Shown piece after piece: positions 1 to 8,252 of a DNA stretch of 64,000 nt. The stretch is from Chryseobacterium cucumeris (GTDB lineage Bacteria; Bacteroidota; Bacteroidia; Flavobacteriales; Weeksellaceae), in assembly GCF_016775705.1 (NCBI RefSeq), contig NZ_CP068760.1, forward strand, positions 4,588,001 through 4,652,000. Reading direction: 5' to 3'. Positions within the stretch are counted from its first letter, which is position 1; every line of letters begins with the position of its first letter. A program made the position numbers and the translations under genes. Below the pieces are notes generated by a model. The model made no database searches, had not been told where the DNA came from, and worked only from the letters and a program-made list of their open reading frames with translations.

Positions 1-389
1 AAATCTCTTACTTTTTCACAAAACAGTTCAGCATGGTACTTTCCTACTCCATCAATTTCTACCACGTCATCAGTTACCTGAATATCTATGGAAGCTAATA
101 AAAATTCTGTTTCATATTGTATGGAGCTTATTTTGCTGTAAGAAAAGTCTTCTACTTTCAATCCGTACATGAACTCCTTATCCACAAAAATCAGTCTTCT
201 GTCTGTGGCTACCAGGATGATATGATGGTTGTTCAGTTTATTTCTGCCTTCTACGAGATAGACAATTCGTTCGTCCAGTGAAAGGATATCCGGTAATTCA
301 CGAATTTCTTTCCGGGCAAATATGGTAGGGCTGATATCCAGTTTTTTAAGTTCTTCTTTTATTTCGTCAAGTCTTGATTTTTCACTCAT
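1..389 (-). CDS. PH-domain-like protein, C-terminus cut by window edge
   Basis: The reading frame begins at an ATG (387-389) and stays open to the window edge, about 129 codons. The visible protein starts MSEKSRLDEIKEELKKL and continues with a charged helix and an alternating beta pattern (RIVYLVEGRNKLNNHHIILV, then TDRRLIFVDK). This resembles the bacterial PH-like domain (bPH_2/YokE type), a small lipid- or protein-binding fold. The same pattern (helix, 'KEIRELPDIL', strand-rich region) occurs in the product of 1107-1970, so the two look like paralogues flanking the GNAT gene. No enzymatic motif is visible. The family assignment rests on pattern resemblance only; a SHOCT tail may follow outside the window. 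Confidence 0.7.
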   Translation of the reverse strand, partial: MSEKSRLDEIKEELKKLDISPTIFARKEIRELPDILSLDERIVYLVEGRNKLNNHHIILVATDRRLIFVDKEFMYGLKVEDFSYSKISSIQYETEFLLASIDIQVTDDVVEIDGVGKYHAELFCEKVRD

Positions 390-441
390 AGCGTTAATTT
401 TTGGGTCTAAATTACTCTTTATAAGTAATTAAATGAAAATA

Positions 442-1089
442 TTAGTCTTCTGATGGTATTACAATGGAAGTATGCAAACAGTATAGCTTCCAGCCTAAGG
501 TTTCATACAACAGCTTTCCTTCTTCCGTTGCCACTAAAATATTCTTGTAAAAACCTTTGGATAAAGCGATCTTCTCCAGTTCTTTCAATAAAAAACGGGC
601 AAGCCCTTTCCTTTGATGACTTTTTTCAGTAATAATCCTGTCATACACAGCAACATCATCTATAAGAGAGATACGTCCTATAGAAGCCTGCTCACCATTC
701 TCCGCCACAATCGTGATAACAAAGGTTGTATTGTACTCAGAAAATTCCAGATGGTATCCTTCTGCAAGACTTGTGTCCGGAAATTCCATTGGATGAAAAC
801 AGGTCATCATATATCCCTGCGGCTGCAGTTTCCATCTTTCAGGAATTTGATCTGTAATTTGATCAGGGGGAACAGATGCTTTCAGATAAATCCAGGGCTC
901 GGTAATTGAATTGGCAAGCTGAAAAAAATCATCATTAAGCTCAGGAAACACAAAACGTTCTTTTTGTTTTTCATCTCCTACAACAACATGAAATCCGGAT
1001 TTATAGGACACAGGAAAAGATGTTTCTCTTGAAAGGCACCATCCTTTCAACCAGCTTTCCACTATTTTTGCAGATACTTTATCTTTCAT
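442..1089 (-). CDS. GNAT family N-acetyltransferase
   Basis: A 215-residue protein whose C-terminal half is a GNAT fold. The segment GRISLIDDVAVYDRIITEK is strand 4, followed by the acetyl-CoA pyrophosphate-binding loop QRKGLA (Q/R-x-x-G-x-A) and helix 3, and the ending 'LLYETLGWKLY' is typical of the last strands. GNAT enzymes transfer an acetyl group from acetyl-CoA to an amine; the substrate cannot be read here. The first ~100 residues are an extra domain without a recognisable motif. It lies between two PH-domain genes on the same strand, 17 nt downstream of the start of the 1107-1970 gene, so co-transcription is likely. Confidence 0.85.
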   Translation of the reverse strand: MKDKVSAKIVESWLKGWCLSRETSFPVSYKSGFHVVVGDEKQKERFVFPELNDDFFQLANSITEPWIYLKASVPPDQITDQIPERWKLQPQGYMMTCFHPMEFPDTSLAEGYHLEFSEYNTTFVITIVAENGEQASIGRISLIDDVAVYDRIITEKSHQRKGLARFLLKELEKIALSKGFYKNILVATEEGKLLYETLGWKLYCLHTSIVIPSED

Positions 1090-1106
1090 GATTGGGTATA
1101 AAATTT

Positions 1107-1970
1107 TTATGGTAATTGCTCCAGCAGCTTCTTTTTTTGCTCTGCAAATTCGGCATCGGTTAAAATTCCGTTTTCCCTCAGTTTACCCAGTTTTTCAAGC
1201 TGATTCAAAATATCGTCTGATGAGACTGCAATACTTTTTCCTGCTGTACCCATTTGTTTTGGAGATTGATCCTTAGAATTATTATAAATGGTTTTTATTG
1301 TATCATAGAACTTCTCTGCATCTTCCTTATCCATATAGCATTCAAACTCAACTATTCTTTCTTCCAGATGCAGTTTAATAATCGGAGATCTCGGATGGGT
1401 TACAAAGCTTACCAACTGTATGTTTTCATTAGAGTAAATAGTAATCTTTGCGGCACCAAACATTCCTTTTGATACAGAAATCATCCTTTTGGGCGTTGCT
1501 ACCAATACTCCGGCATCCAGTGTATTGACAAACTGAGCATCTGTAATCGCAATGATCTGTTCTTCTTCAGAGATAAGATAAGGAAGTTCCTTGATTTCTC
1601 CTTTGGTAAAGACGGAGAGATTAGCATGAAGCCTTTCCAGTTCATTCTTTATTTTTTGGTGTCTTCGCTTATAAACCTCTTTTGAGATTTGATGAGAACC
1701 GGAATCTATGGCTGCAGGAAGAGTCTTTCCCACCGTCATGACTGTCTGAGCTGCTTCAGTGTCTTCTGTATTCAGCATATTATTGATATCGTCAATGCTG
1801 AATGCATTAAGATTATAAAGCAACTCATCATTGATATCGCTCACTTTATTCAAACATTTGTTGCATAAAACATTACCATCCGAAAGCGAATTCGCTCCCA
1901 GAAGCGTATCCATAGATGTTAATTCTGTATTACACAACGCACAATTATTAGTCATTCCTTTTTTATTCAA
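1107..1970 (-). CDS. Zinc-finger, PH-like and SHOCT domain protein
   Basis: 287 residues in three parts. Residues 10-39 hold two CxxC pairs (C10/C13 and C36/C39), a four-cysteine zinc site of the DUF4428-like type. Residues ~95-225 form a helix plus strands that read as a bacterial PH domain (TPKRMISVSKGMFG, then QLVSFVTHPRSPIIKLHLEE). The last ~33 residues (DDILNQLEKLGKLRENGILT onward) are a clear SHOCT motif, a short helical hairpin often found at C-termini of bacterial oligomerising proteins. Function is unknown. It is probably paralogous with the partial gene at the left edge. A TAnnTTTG box lies 42 nt upstream of the start. Confidence 0.85.
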   Translation of the reverse strand: MNKKGMTNNCALCNTELTSMDTLLGANSLSDGNVLCNKCLNKVSDINDELLYNLNAFSIDDINNMLNTEDTEAAQTVMTVGKTLPAAIDSGSHQISKEVYKRRHQKIKNELERLHANLSVFTKGEIKELPYLISEEEQIIAITDAQFVNTLDAGVLVATPKRMISVSKGMFGAAKITIYSNENIQLVSFVTHPRSPIIKLHLEERIVEFECYMDKEDAEKFYDTIKTIYNNSKDQSPKQMGTAGKSIAVSSDDILNQLEKLGKLRENGILTDAEFAEQKKKLLEQLP

Positions 1971-2011
1971 AAGTATTTAAATTCTCAACATCCATCAAAA
2001 AAAAACAACCA

Positions 2012-2019
2012 CAAAAGTA
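2012..2019 (-). promoter_or_regulatory. Bacteroidota -7 promoter element (TACTTTTG)
   Basis: On the minus strand the octamer TACTTTTG matches the TAnnTTTG consensus recognised by the Bacteroidota primary sigma factor. It sits 42 nt upstream of the start of the zinc-finger/PH/SHOCT gene. No clear -33 TTTG was found. Confidence 0.5.
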
Positions 2020-2056
2020 ATTTTGCAGTTGATCTGTTTTTAATATAATTAAGAAA

Positions 2057-3427
2057 TTATTCTCCTAAAAACTCTTCTAAAGAAACCGTTTTCTGTATTC
2101 CGGCTTCAAGATCTTTAAAAGTAACGGTATTATTTTTAATTTCTTCTTCACCCAGGAAAACAAGATTTTTAATACCTTTCTTTTCTGCATAGGTAAACTG
2201 CTTGTTGATCTTTGCATTTTCAGGATATAATTCAGCTGAAATTCCTTTGGATCTTAGCTTCATGATCAGTTTTAAGGCATCAGTGATTTCTTCACCTCCA
2301 AAGTTAGCAAACAGATATTCTATTTTAGCTGATGCTTCTTCAGGGAAAAGGTTCAATTCTTCCATTACCAGATAAATTCTGTCTAATCCGAATGAAATTC
2401 CAATTCCAGGAATATTTTTCACTCCAAAAACTTCAGTAAGGTTATCATATCTACCGCCGCCTCCGATGGATCCCATAGCAACTTCATCTGCTTTCACTTC
2501 GAAGATCGCTCCGGTGTAATAGTCCAGGCCTCTTGCCAAGGTAATATTGAAGACCAGGTTTTGAATATCCACACCAAGGTTCAGAGATTGGGTAAGAACA
2601 AATTCCAGCTCTTCCACTCCTTTTAGTCCGATTTCGTTCCCTGCAAATTTTTCTTTTAACTGAAGAAGATTTTCCAATGCATCATCCGACTGGCTGAACA
2701 GGAAATCCAGCTTATCAATAGATTCCTGAGAAATTTCTCTTTCCAACAGTTCTTTTACAACTCCATCTTTCCCAATTTTATCCAGTTTATCAAGAGCAAC
2801 AGTGAAATCAATCAGTTTATCTGTAATTCCAGCATATTCTGCCAATCCTGATAAAATCTTCCTGTTGTTCATATGAATGGTTACAGGAACTTTAAGATCT
2901 GCAAAAGATTTCAGATACAACTGAATCAGCTCCACTTCCTGCAGCAGACTTTCGCTTCCTACCACATCGGCATCACACTGATAAAATTCTCTGAATCTTC
3001 CTTTCTGAGGTCTGTCTGCTCTCCAAACCGGCTGGATCTGATAACGTTTGAACGGAAACGTCAGTTTACCATGATTCATCGCTACGAATCTTGCAAAAGG
3101 TACGGTAAGGTCATAACGAAGAGCTTTATCTGTAAGGCTCTCTGCACTGAATGGTTTTTCCAATGCTTTTTGAAAGTCATGAAGCATCTGAGTTTTTTTC
3201 TCTTCTTTCGCTTCGTTGATGCTTGAATTTAAAATTTTAAAAATCAAGCGGTCACCTTCTTCTCCGTATTTTCCTGTCAAAGTAGAAAGATTTTCAAAAC
3301 TAGGTGTTTCCAAAGGCTGAAACCCGAATAATTCAAAATTATTCTGTAAAATATTGATGATATATTTTCTTCTGGAAACTTCCTGTGCCGTAAAATCTCT
3401 CGTCCCTTTTGCTAAACTTGGCTTCAT
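2057..3427 (-). CDS. hisS: Histidyl-tRNA synthetase
   Basis: 456 residues, the usual length for HisRS. It charges tRNA-His with histidine in the cytoplasm. Class II signatures are visible: motif 2 as FREFYQCD (145-152), the histidine A loop [10 protein letters not shown] (297-306), GGGGRYDNL (322-330) and motif 3 [10 protein letters not shown] (341-350). The C-terminal ~95 residues form the anticodon-binding domain. The start ATG gives [12 protein letters not shown], the expected N-terminus. It is transcribed alone from a TACTTTTG box 26 nt upstream, and a strong hairpin lies in the gap between it and the HRDC gene upstream of it. Confidence 0.98.
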   Translation of the reverse strand: MKPSLAKGTRDFTAQEVSRRKYIINILQNNFELFGFQPLETPSFENLSTLTGKYGEEGDRLIFKILNSSINEAKEEKKTQMLHDFQKALEKPFSAESLTDKALRYDLTVPFARFVAMNHGKLTFPFKRYQIQPVWRADRPQKGRFREFYQCDADVVGSESLLQEVELIQLYLKSFADLKVPVTIHMNNRKILSGLAEYAGITDKLIDFTVALDKLDKIGKDGVVKELLEREISQESIDKLDFLFSQSDDALENLLQLKEKFAGNEIGLKGVEELEFVLTQSLNLGVDIQNLVFNITLARGLDYYTGAIFEVKADEVAMGSIGGGGRYDNLTEVFGVKNIPGIGISFGLDRIYLVMEELNLFPEEASAKIEYLFANFGGEEITDALKLIMKLRSKGISAELYPENAKINKQFTYAEKKGIKNLVFLGEEEIKNNTVTFKDLEAGIQKTVSLEEFLGE

Positions 3428-3452
3428 TTGTTGTATGTCATTTTGATAAATG

Positions 3453-3460
3453 CAAAAGTA
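3453..3460 (-). promoter_or_regulatory. -7 promoter element for hisS (TACTTTTG)
   Basis: The minus-strand octamer TACTTTTG fits TAnnTTTG and lies 26 nt upstream of the hisS start codon, a usual distance for a short 5' leader in this phylum. Confidence 0.55.
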
Positions 3461-3484
3461 AGGAATTGAAAGGAATTTTTCATA

Positions 3485-3520
3485 GTATAAAAAGCTGAAG
3501 AAGGACTTCCCTCAGCTTTT
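3485..3520 (-). terminator. Rho-independent terminator after the HRDC gene
   Basis: A perfect 9-bp stem (AAAAGCTGA at 3490-3498 with TCAGCTTTT at 3512-3520) is followed on the minus strand by a T-rich tract. It lies just downstream of the HRDC gene stop, so it ends the ssb/HRDC transcript before hisS. Confidence 0.8.
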
Positions 3521-3549
3521 CCTTTAATACTATCAATTATTCAAAAAAA

Positions 3550-4005
3550 TCATACGCTTTCCAGGATTTCAAGGATCTCTTCACCATAGTTTTCAATCTT
3601 ATGCTTTCCAAACCCTTTGATCTCGAGCAATTCTTCTTTCTTAGCAGGCTTATACTTGGCTACAGATATCAGTTCTTTATTGCTCGCGATGAAGTAAGTG
3701 GGCAGGTTCTGTTCTCTGGCTTTTTCCGATCTCCAGAATTTCAGAGCATCCAGAATTTTTTCTTCATCGATATTCAAAAGATCAGTATCTGCAGAATATT
3801 TTACTGCCTTTGGTTCTTTTACTGTACTTTTTATGGGCTTTAATTCCTCAAAATACAATATGACAGACCAATAACGTTCTTCGTTCACAAAAGCTGTTTC
3901 TACTTTCATAATCTCATTGGCGTCCAGGAAATCATCCAGCATTTTCTGATCTTTGTAGAGAAATTCTTCCGGAAGCCTGATTTTAAAAACTTTTACTTTC
4001 ATCAT
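3550..4005 (-). CDS. HRDC domain-containing protein
   Basis: 151 residues. Residues ~75-151 form an HRDC domain: DEEKILDALKFWRSEKAREQ starts its first helix, followed by LPTYFIASNKELISVAKYKP and the loop LLEIKGFGKHKIENYGEEIL. HRDC domains bind DNA in RecQ helicases and RNase D; here the domain stands alone behind an N-terminal ~70-residue segment of unknown fold. It lies 14 nt downstream of ssb on the same strand, which suggests a joint role in DNA handling, though no catalytic motif is present. The stretch VKEPKAVKY looks like an interdomain linker. Confidence 0.88.
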   Translation of the reverse strand: MMKVKVFKIRLPEEFLYKDQKMLDDFLDANEIMKVETAFVNEERYWSVILYFEELKPIKSTVKEPKAVKYSADTDLLNIDEEKILDALKFWRSEKAREQNLPTYFIASNKELISVAKYKPAKKEELLEIKGFGKHKIENYGEEILEILESV

Positions 4006-4019
4006 TTGTGTTTTTAGAA

Positions 4020-4352
4020 TTATTTACCTCCTAGTAACAGGATTTCATCTACACGAATTTCCGTGATATATCGCTTCACCCCATCCTTATCATCATAAGA
4101 TCTGTAGGTAAGTTTTCCTTCAACAGCTATTTCTTTTCCTTTGGTAACATACTTTTCAAAGATTTCTGCTGTTTTCCCAAAGGCAATCAGATTGTGCCAT
4201 TGTGTTTCTTCTACTTTTTCTCCTTTCGCATTCGTGTAATGATCGCTGGTAGCTAAAGATACACTTGCTTTTACGTTTCCATTGTCGAAGTTTACCATTT
4301 CAACTTCTTTACCTGTGTAACCAATTAATGTTACTTTGTTTCTTAGTGACAT
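4020..4352 (-). CDS. ssb: Single-stranded DNA-binding protein
   Basis: 110 residues forming a single OB fold: MSLRNKVTLIGYTGKEVEM, then WHNLIAFGKTAEIFEKYVTK and GKLTYRSYDDKDG are standard SSB strands. The acidic C-terminal tail (consensus DDDIPF) that recruits partner proteins in long SSBs is missing; the protein ends ILLLGGK directly after the OB fold. It may therefore be the accessory, short SSB of this genome rather than the replicative one. Upstream, 120-145 nt away, lies the ATCCGTTT inverted repeat described separately. Confidence 0.95.
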   Translation of the reverse strand: MSLRNKVTLIGYTGKEVEMVNFDNGNVKASVSLATSDHYTNAKGEKVEETQWHNLIAFGKTAEIFEKYVTKGKEIAVEGKLTYRSYDDKDGVKRYITEIRVDEILLLGGK

Positions 4353-4691
4353 AACTTTTAGATTTTAAAGATTAATAAATTCAGATAAGAGACGTTCACT
4401 GTTTTTCTCAAATCTCTGTTGCAAAGATTGCGATGTTCCGGTAAGACAGTCGGTTATAAACTATTTAAATCCGTTTGTAGTCGTTTGTAAACGGATAGGA
4501 AAATAAATAGAATTCTTTATAAAACAATATTTATCAAGCTTAAAAACAATAATCTTCACTTTTAAAGTAAAAATTAAACAATGAAAGCCTTATCCTAAAA
4601 TAAAATTCTTCTTTAAAAAACATTGAAAAATAGATGTATGACAAGGATTTTTTTTCTTTTTAATTTAATTTTTTTTTGCAAATTTGTAAAA
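4353..4691. other. Intergenic region between divergent ssb and XRE genes
   Basis: About 340 bp, very AT-rich. It holds the operator-like repeat at 4469-4496, and the sequence next to the XRE start contains a TTTTTTTTG run followed by CAAATTTG, which could serve as a degenerate -7 box. No small gene with coding character was found. Confidence 0.6.
4469..4496. promoter_or_regulatory. Operator-like inverted and direct repeat (ATCCGTTT...AAACGGAT)
   Basis: Between the divergent ssb and XRE genes, ATCCGTTT (4469-4476) and AAACGGAT (4489-4496) form a perfect 8-bp inverted repeat. Within it CGTTTGTA occurs twice exactly 10 bp apart (4472 and 4482), one helical turn. The 11-mer ATCCGTTTGTA also appears, inverted, at 7534-7544 just before the promoter of the HPP gene. 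A DNA-binding site is the simplest reading; the binding protein is not known, although the adjacent XRE regulator is an obvious candidate. Confidence 0.4.
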
Positions 4692-5063
4692 ATGTCTGAT
4701 ATGCAAAAAGAAAAACTCCGTACAGTAAGAAAGATGAAAGGTTTCACTCAACAGCAAATGGCTGAAGTGATCCCTACCGACGTCTCCAACTATAGCAGAA
4801 AAGAAAGCGGTACTGTATCTATAACACAGACAGAATGGAACAAACTTGCCCAGTTTTTAGAGGTTCCTATCGAAGAGATTTACGAAGAAGAGGAAGCTAA
4901 AATTGTTATTGAAAATCCTGTTTTTAATGATAATAATGGAGTCAATGTAGGTAATAATAATGCTACAGCAAATATTAGCAATGAATTAAGCATAGAAATC
5001 ATCAAGACGATGCAGGAATATATTGGTCTGCTGAAAGAAGAAATCAACAGATTGAAAAAGTAA
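4692..5063 (+). CDS. XRE-family transcriptional regulator
   Basis: 123 residues from the ATG at 4692; an upstream in-frame ATG at 4623 would add a hydrophobic poly-T-encoded segment (FFLFNLIFF) that looks like non-coding sequence, so the inner start is preferred. Residues 5-62 form a helix-turn-helix of the Cro/C1 type (LRTVRKMKGFTQQQMAEVI, then NYSRKESGTVSITQTEW). An Asn-rich linker (VFNDNNGVNVGNNNATANIS) leads to a short C-terminal helix with coiled-coil character (IKTMQEYIGLLKEEINRLKK), probably for dimerisation. Such stand-alone regulators are common in Chryseobacterium; the target is unknown, but the repeat at 4469-4496 is close by. Confidence 0.9.
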   Translation: MSDMQKEKLRTVRKMKGFTQQQMAEVIPTDVSNYSRKESGTVSITQTEWNKLAQFLEVPIEEIYEEEEAKIVIENPVFNDNNGVNVGNNNATANISNELSIEIIKTMQEYIGLLKEEINRLKK

Positions 5064-5091
5064 CAATACAAATATTAATTACGAATAGGGG

Positions 5092-5139
5092 CTATCGCTA
5101 AAAAAATAAATTTATATTTTTTCAGCGATAGTTTTTTTT
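5092..5139 (+). terminator. Rho-independent terminator of the XRE gene
   Basis: CTATCGCT (5092-5099) pairs with AGCGATAG (5124-5131); inner A and T runs extend the stem, and eight T follow. It lies 29 nt after the XRE stop codon. Confidence 0.85.
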
Positions 5140-5190
5140 AACAATATCAACCACAAATTTTTAATTTTTCTTTTTTACAAGTAAACAAAT

Positions 5191-5221
5191 TAAAAAAGCG
5201 CTCAACAAAATTGTTGAGCGC
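5191..5221 (-). terminator. Rho-independent terminator of the methyltransferase gene
   Basis: A 10-bp perfect stem (GCGCTCAACA at 5198-5207, TGTTGAGCGC at 5212-5221) with a four-base loop; on the minus strand a T run follows. It lies 39 nt downstream of the methyltransferase stop. Confidence 0.9.
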
Positions 5222-5259
5222 CTCCTACTTAATCATGCAACTAAAAATAAAATTGAAAC

Positions 5260-6285
5260 TTATATTTTTTCACATTCAATAATGCTTTTTGCATCTGTTC
5301 CGATGTGAATAATCTGAGTAAATTGTAATCCTGCTTTTTCAATGATCAATTTAAATTCGTTTAAAGTTCTTTCTTTTCCCGTAAGGCAGGCCAGCATAAC
5401 AATGTCCAGCAGTTTGGCGATATGGGGCTTATTTAAAGAATCGTCCGGGATAACTGCGTCTATAATCAACAGTTTGGCTCCTTTAGGCATTGCACCATAG
5501 CAGTTTTTAAGAATCTGTATACATTTATCATCATTCCAGTCATGCAGAATCCATTTCATGGTATATAAATCCGCACCCTGCGGAACTTCATTAAAAAAGC
5601 TTCCTATAGCTACAGAACACCTTTCACTAAGATTTTCAGGAATCATTTTGATAGTTTTTTCAATTACATTGGCTTCATCAAAGATAATTCCGGAGCTTTG
5701 CGGAGCATTTTTCAGAATAGTATGGATCATAACCCCATTGCCTCCTCCTATATCAACAATTTTTTTATAAGGTTTAAAATCATAGTTCTCTATAATTCCT
5801 TTCAGCTCCATACCGGACATTCCCGTCATTCCCTTTCCAAAGTTTTCACCTGTTTCAGGAAATTCTTTATAAAATCCCCAAAGATCTTTCCCATGAATGT
5901 GTTCAAAAGGAACTTTTCCTGTCTGAACGGCATATGTTAGTTCTCCATAGCACGGGAAATGTTCATTCATAATGGTCAGAACAAAATTTTTTGCTGTTCC
6001 GGGAACATCGGTTTGCAGGGCAGCTCCGAAATCATTCAAAGCAAACGTTTTGTTTTCTAATTCTTCAAAGATTCCTGCACCACACAACGCTCTCATTACC
6101 CGGTACAGTTGGGCTTCATGCGATTGTGTTTCTTCTGCAAGGAAAGAAATAGTTTGAGGACCAGAGGTCAGTAAATCTGCAATATTGAGCTCAGCAGCTG
6201 TTTTTACACATCCGGTTAGCCATAAACCACCTAGTATTTCGAACATTTTAAAAGTAAACTCCGGCTTAATGGGTTGTTTTTCCAT
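5260..6285 (-). CDS. SAM-dependent O-methyltransferase (acetylserotonin OMT-like)
   Basis: 341 residues from the ATG at 6285 (MEKQPIKPEFTFKMFEIL). A further upstream ATG at 6366 would add 27 residues with no family resemblance, so the shorter form is chosen. The N-terminal ~95 residues are the winged-helix dimerisation domain (AAELNIADLL, then LYRVMRALCGAGIFEE). The SAM site is IVDIGGGNGVMIHTIL; later motifs include MKWILHDWNDDKCIQILKNC, where the HDW is the catalytic-base region of this family, and AKLLIIDAVIP. The family methylates hydroxyls of small aromatic or polyketide molecules; the substrate cannot be told. It is a single gene with its own terminator. A small-molecule or resistance role is inference. 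Confidence 0.9.
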   Translation of the reverse strand: MEKQPIKPEFTFKMFEILGGLWLTGCVKTAAELNIADLLTSGPQTISFLAEETQSHEAQLYRVMRALCGAGIFEELENKTFALNDFGAALQTDVPGTAKNFVLTIMNEHFPCYGELTYAVQTGKVPFEHIHGKDLWGFYKEFPETGENFGKGMTGMSGMELKGIIENYDFKPYKKIVDIGGGNGVMIHTILKNAPQSSGIIFDEANVIEKTIKMIPENLSERCSVAIGSFFNEVPQGADLYTMKWILHDWNDDKCIQILKNCYGAMPKGAKLLIIDAVIPDDSLNKPHIAKLLDIVMLACLTGKERTLNEFKLIIEKAGLQFTQIIHIGTDAKSIIECEKI

Positions 6286-6400
6286 AGTATTATTTAATTG
6301 ATTAATATCATTATATATTGAGTCTGAAAACAAGAACCAACTGATTAGTTTGTTCTTGTCTGACATGTGTCAAATTTGAAATTAAGTTTTAATAATGAGA

Positions 6401-7192
6401 TTAATCTTTTGCCTGAGAAACTCTTGTTACACTACTGATAGTAGCATCCAATGCGGTATCAGATTTTATTTTAATAAGATATCCGCTGCCTATAGACAAA
6501 GGATCGGCAACACTCACCAGGTAAAAAACAAGATCTCCGGAGGTTACCCCATTGGGAGCAACAGCGGTCTGATCTATGGAGAATGTTGAAGGCGGAACAG
6601 GATTGGAAAGGTTTACTGTCACGAAGGCTACAGAACCATTATTCTTGTTGGCATAACTTACAATAACCCTCCACATATGAACCTGTCCGGCAATAGGATT
6701 TTCCAAAAACCGTCCTGTTGCCGGATCATATATATCTCCGGGTACCGGGTTGATAATATTTTCCGGCCATGTGGTTGTTGGAGATGATGCAAAATCTGTC
6801 ACAATATTCATAGGAGTTTGATAAACAATGTTTTGATACGTCATTAAGGGAACTCCTCCGGAAGCTCTGAATGCAAATGAAGGTTTCACTCCTGCCCCGC
6901 TATTTAACTTAACAACTCCTTCATTGGCTGTTGTTAATGTTACTGAAGAAATTACAGTACTCCACTGGGTTCCATTATAATACCTCAAGGTTTTATTGGT
7001 GGTATCGTAGATAATCATTCCTGCTGTGGGTGTTGTCACATTGGCCGGAGGATTGGCATTTCTGGAAAGTATGACTGCAGAATTTGCAGAAGTAACATCC
7101 AGAACTCCTTGTGGAGATGTAGTATTAATCCCTACCTATCCAAAAATAAGTGAAGAACACAGAATACTGAGTAATAAATTGGATTTTTTCAT
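6401..7192 (-). pseudogene. Surface/tail-like secreted protein interrupted by an in-frame amber codon
   Basis: The minus strand reads MKKSNLLLSILCSSLIFG, a signal peptide, then TAG (7136-7138), then without any frame change VGINTTSPQGVLDV and on to the stop at 6401. In flavobacterial proteins of this type the residue at that point is usually Gln (FGQVGINT), so a CAG-to-TAG change explains the break. The remaining 244 codons are intact: SRNANPPANV, then GMIIYDTTNKTLRYYNGTQW, then a ~170-residue C-terminal domain. The only rescue start inside the frame is a GTG at 7039, which would yield a 212-residue protein without a signal peptide. The family is a frequent secreted or cell-surface hypothetical protein in Chryseobacterium. 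Either a recent null allele, a sequencing error, or readthrough. Confidence 0.75.
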
Positions 7193-7653
7193 GGTTTGTT
7201 TTTTTGATGCATTAAAATTACAAAAAAACACAATACAGTGAAATAAAAATTCATTTTTTTTATTGAAAACTAGACTGTTATACATAACAATAAATATTTA
7301 TTAATTAAAAATCCATTCTAAATATCGATAAATACTAAATTTTTCAAAATACAGTGAATTACACAAAACACATGTCTATATTCAAAAAAAAATTAGTCTA
7401 AATAAATTTAGATTTTTCTCAAACGTAATGACATATCATATATAAACCATTGTTTTTCAGTTATTAAAATTCACTCCGTTCTACAGAGAAGTGCGTTTCA
7501 CTATAATAATTAGCAATCTGACAGTTATCCATTTACAAACGGATATTTCTGTATCTTTGTGAAAAGTCTTTTATGAAAAGGAATATCAATATTTTTGAGT
7601 TTCCTCTCAATTGAGGCATACTAAAAGGAAGATAAAAAAATACCGAAGAGTAA
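7193..7653. other. AT-rich intergenic region with divergent promoters
   Basis: About 460 bp between the interrupted surface-protein gene (minus) and the HPP gene (plus). It holds an inverted copy of the 11-mer ATCCGTTTGTA (7534-7544) followed by the -7 box of the HPP gene, and a ~90-nt leader. No ORF with coding character or stable RNA fold was recognised. Confidence 0.55.
7552..7559 (+). promoter_or_regulatory. -7 promoter element for the HPP gene (TATCTTTG)
   Basis: TATCTTTG fits TAnnTTTG exactly. It lies 7 bp downstream of the AAACGGAT copy (7537-7544), so a protein bound there would overlap the -33 region. The start codon is 94 nt downstream, giving a fairly long leader. Confidence 0.6.
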
Positions 7654-8247
7654 ATGAAGAAGAGCATAAAAAGAACATTCAGAGTTTCAAAGTACGTAAT
7701 CTATAAGGAAACGCTTGTTGATTATAAAGAGCATTTCTGGTCATTTTTAGGTGCATTTTTTGGAATCGGCATTATTGCATTTATTCAGTCCCATTCACTG
7801 GCAGAAACTGAGAATATATTCCTGATCGGTTCTTTTGGAGCATCCAGTGTCCTTATTTATGGTGCTATCCAGAGTCCTTTGGCCCAACCCCGAAACCTTA
7901 TAGGCGGACATGTGCTGTCGGCATTGGTAGGGGTTACGGTATATCAGTTTGTTCCGGATATCATCTGGCTTTCGGCACCTTTGGCAGTAGCATTTTCCAT
8001 TGTATTGATGCAGTATACGAAAACATTACATCCACCAGGTGGCGCTACAGCGCTGATCGCGGTAAGTTCTACAGGAAAAATTCCTGAACTGGGATATTGG
8101 TATGTTCTCTCCCCTGTTCTTTCCGGATGCATTATTCTTTTGATTGTTGCTCTGTTTTTTAATAATATTACACCCAAGAGAAGCTATCCTTCTCACAGCA
8201 TGTTCAGAAAGCTGTTGAAAAAAAGACACCACCATCACTTAAAATAA
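7654..8247 (+). CDS. HPP family integral membrane protein
   Basis: 197 residues with four to five membrane segments. The family-defining motif is KTLHPPGGATALIAV. HPP proteins occur in bacteria and plant plastids, where members have been linked to nitrite transport; the function of this copy is not known. The cytoplasmic N-terminus is basic (MKKSIKRTFRVSKY) and the C-terminus ends KKRHHHHLK, a natural run of four histidines that could bind metal. The next gene starts 5 nt after its stop, so it heads an operon that may run through the epimerase and Crp genes. Confidence 0.92.
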   Translation: MKKSIKRTFRVSKYVIYKETLVDYKEHFWSFLGAFFGIGIIAFIQSHSLAETENIFLIGSFGASSVLIYGAIQSPLAQPRNLIGGHVLSALVGVTVYQFVPDIIWLSAPLAVAFSIVLMQYTKTLHPPGGATALIAVSSTGKIPELGYWYVLSPVLSGCIILLIVALFFNNITPKRSYPSHSMFRKLLKKRHHHHLK

Positions 8248-8252
8248 AAATT

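Noticed and set aside
4623-4691. N-terminal extension of the XRE regulator
   Set aside because: The extra residues come from a poly-T promoter-like region; the ATG at 4692 gives a normal HTH protein.
8220-8244. Four histidines at the HPP protein C-terminus as a cloning tag
   Set aside because: The flanking DNA is continuous natural operon sequence and the run is four, not six; taken as native.
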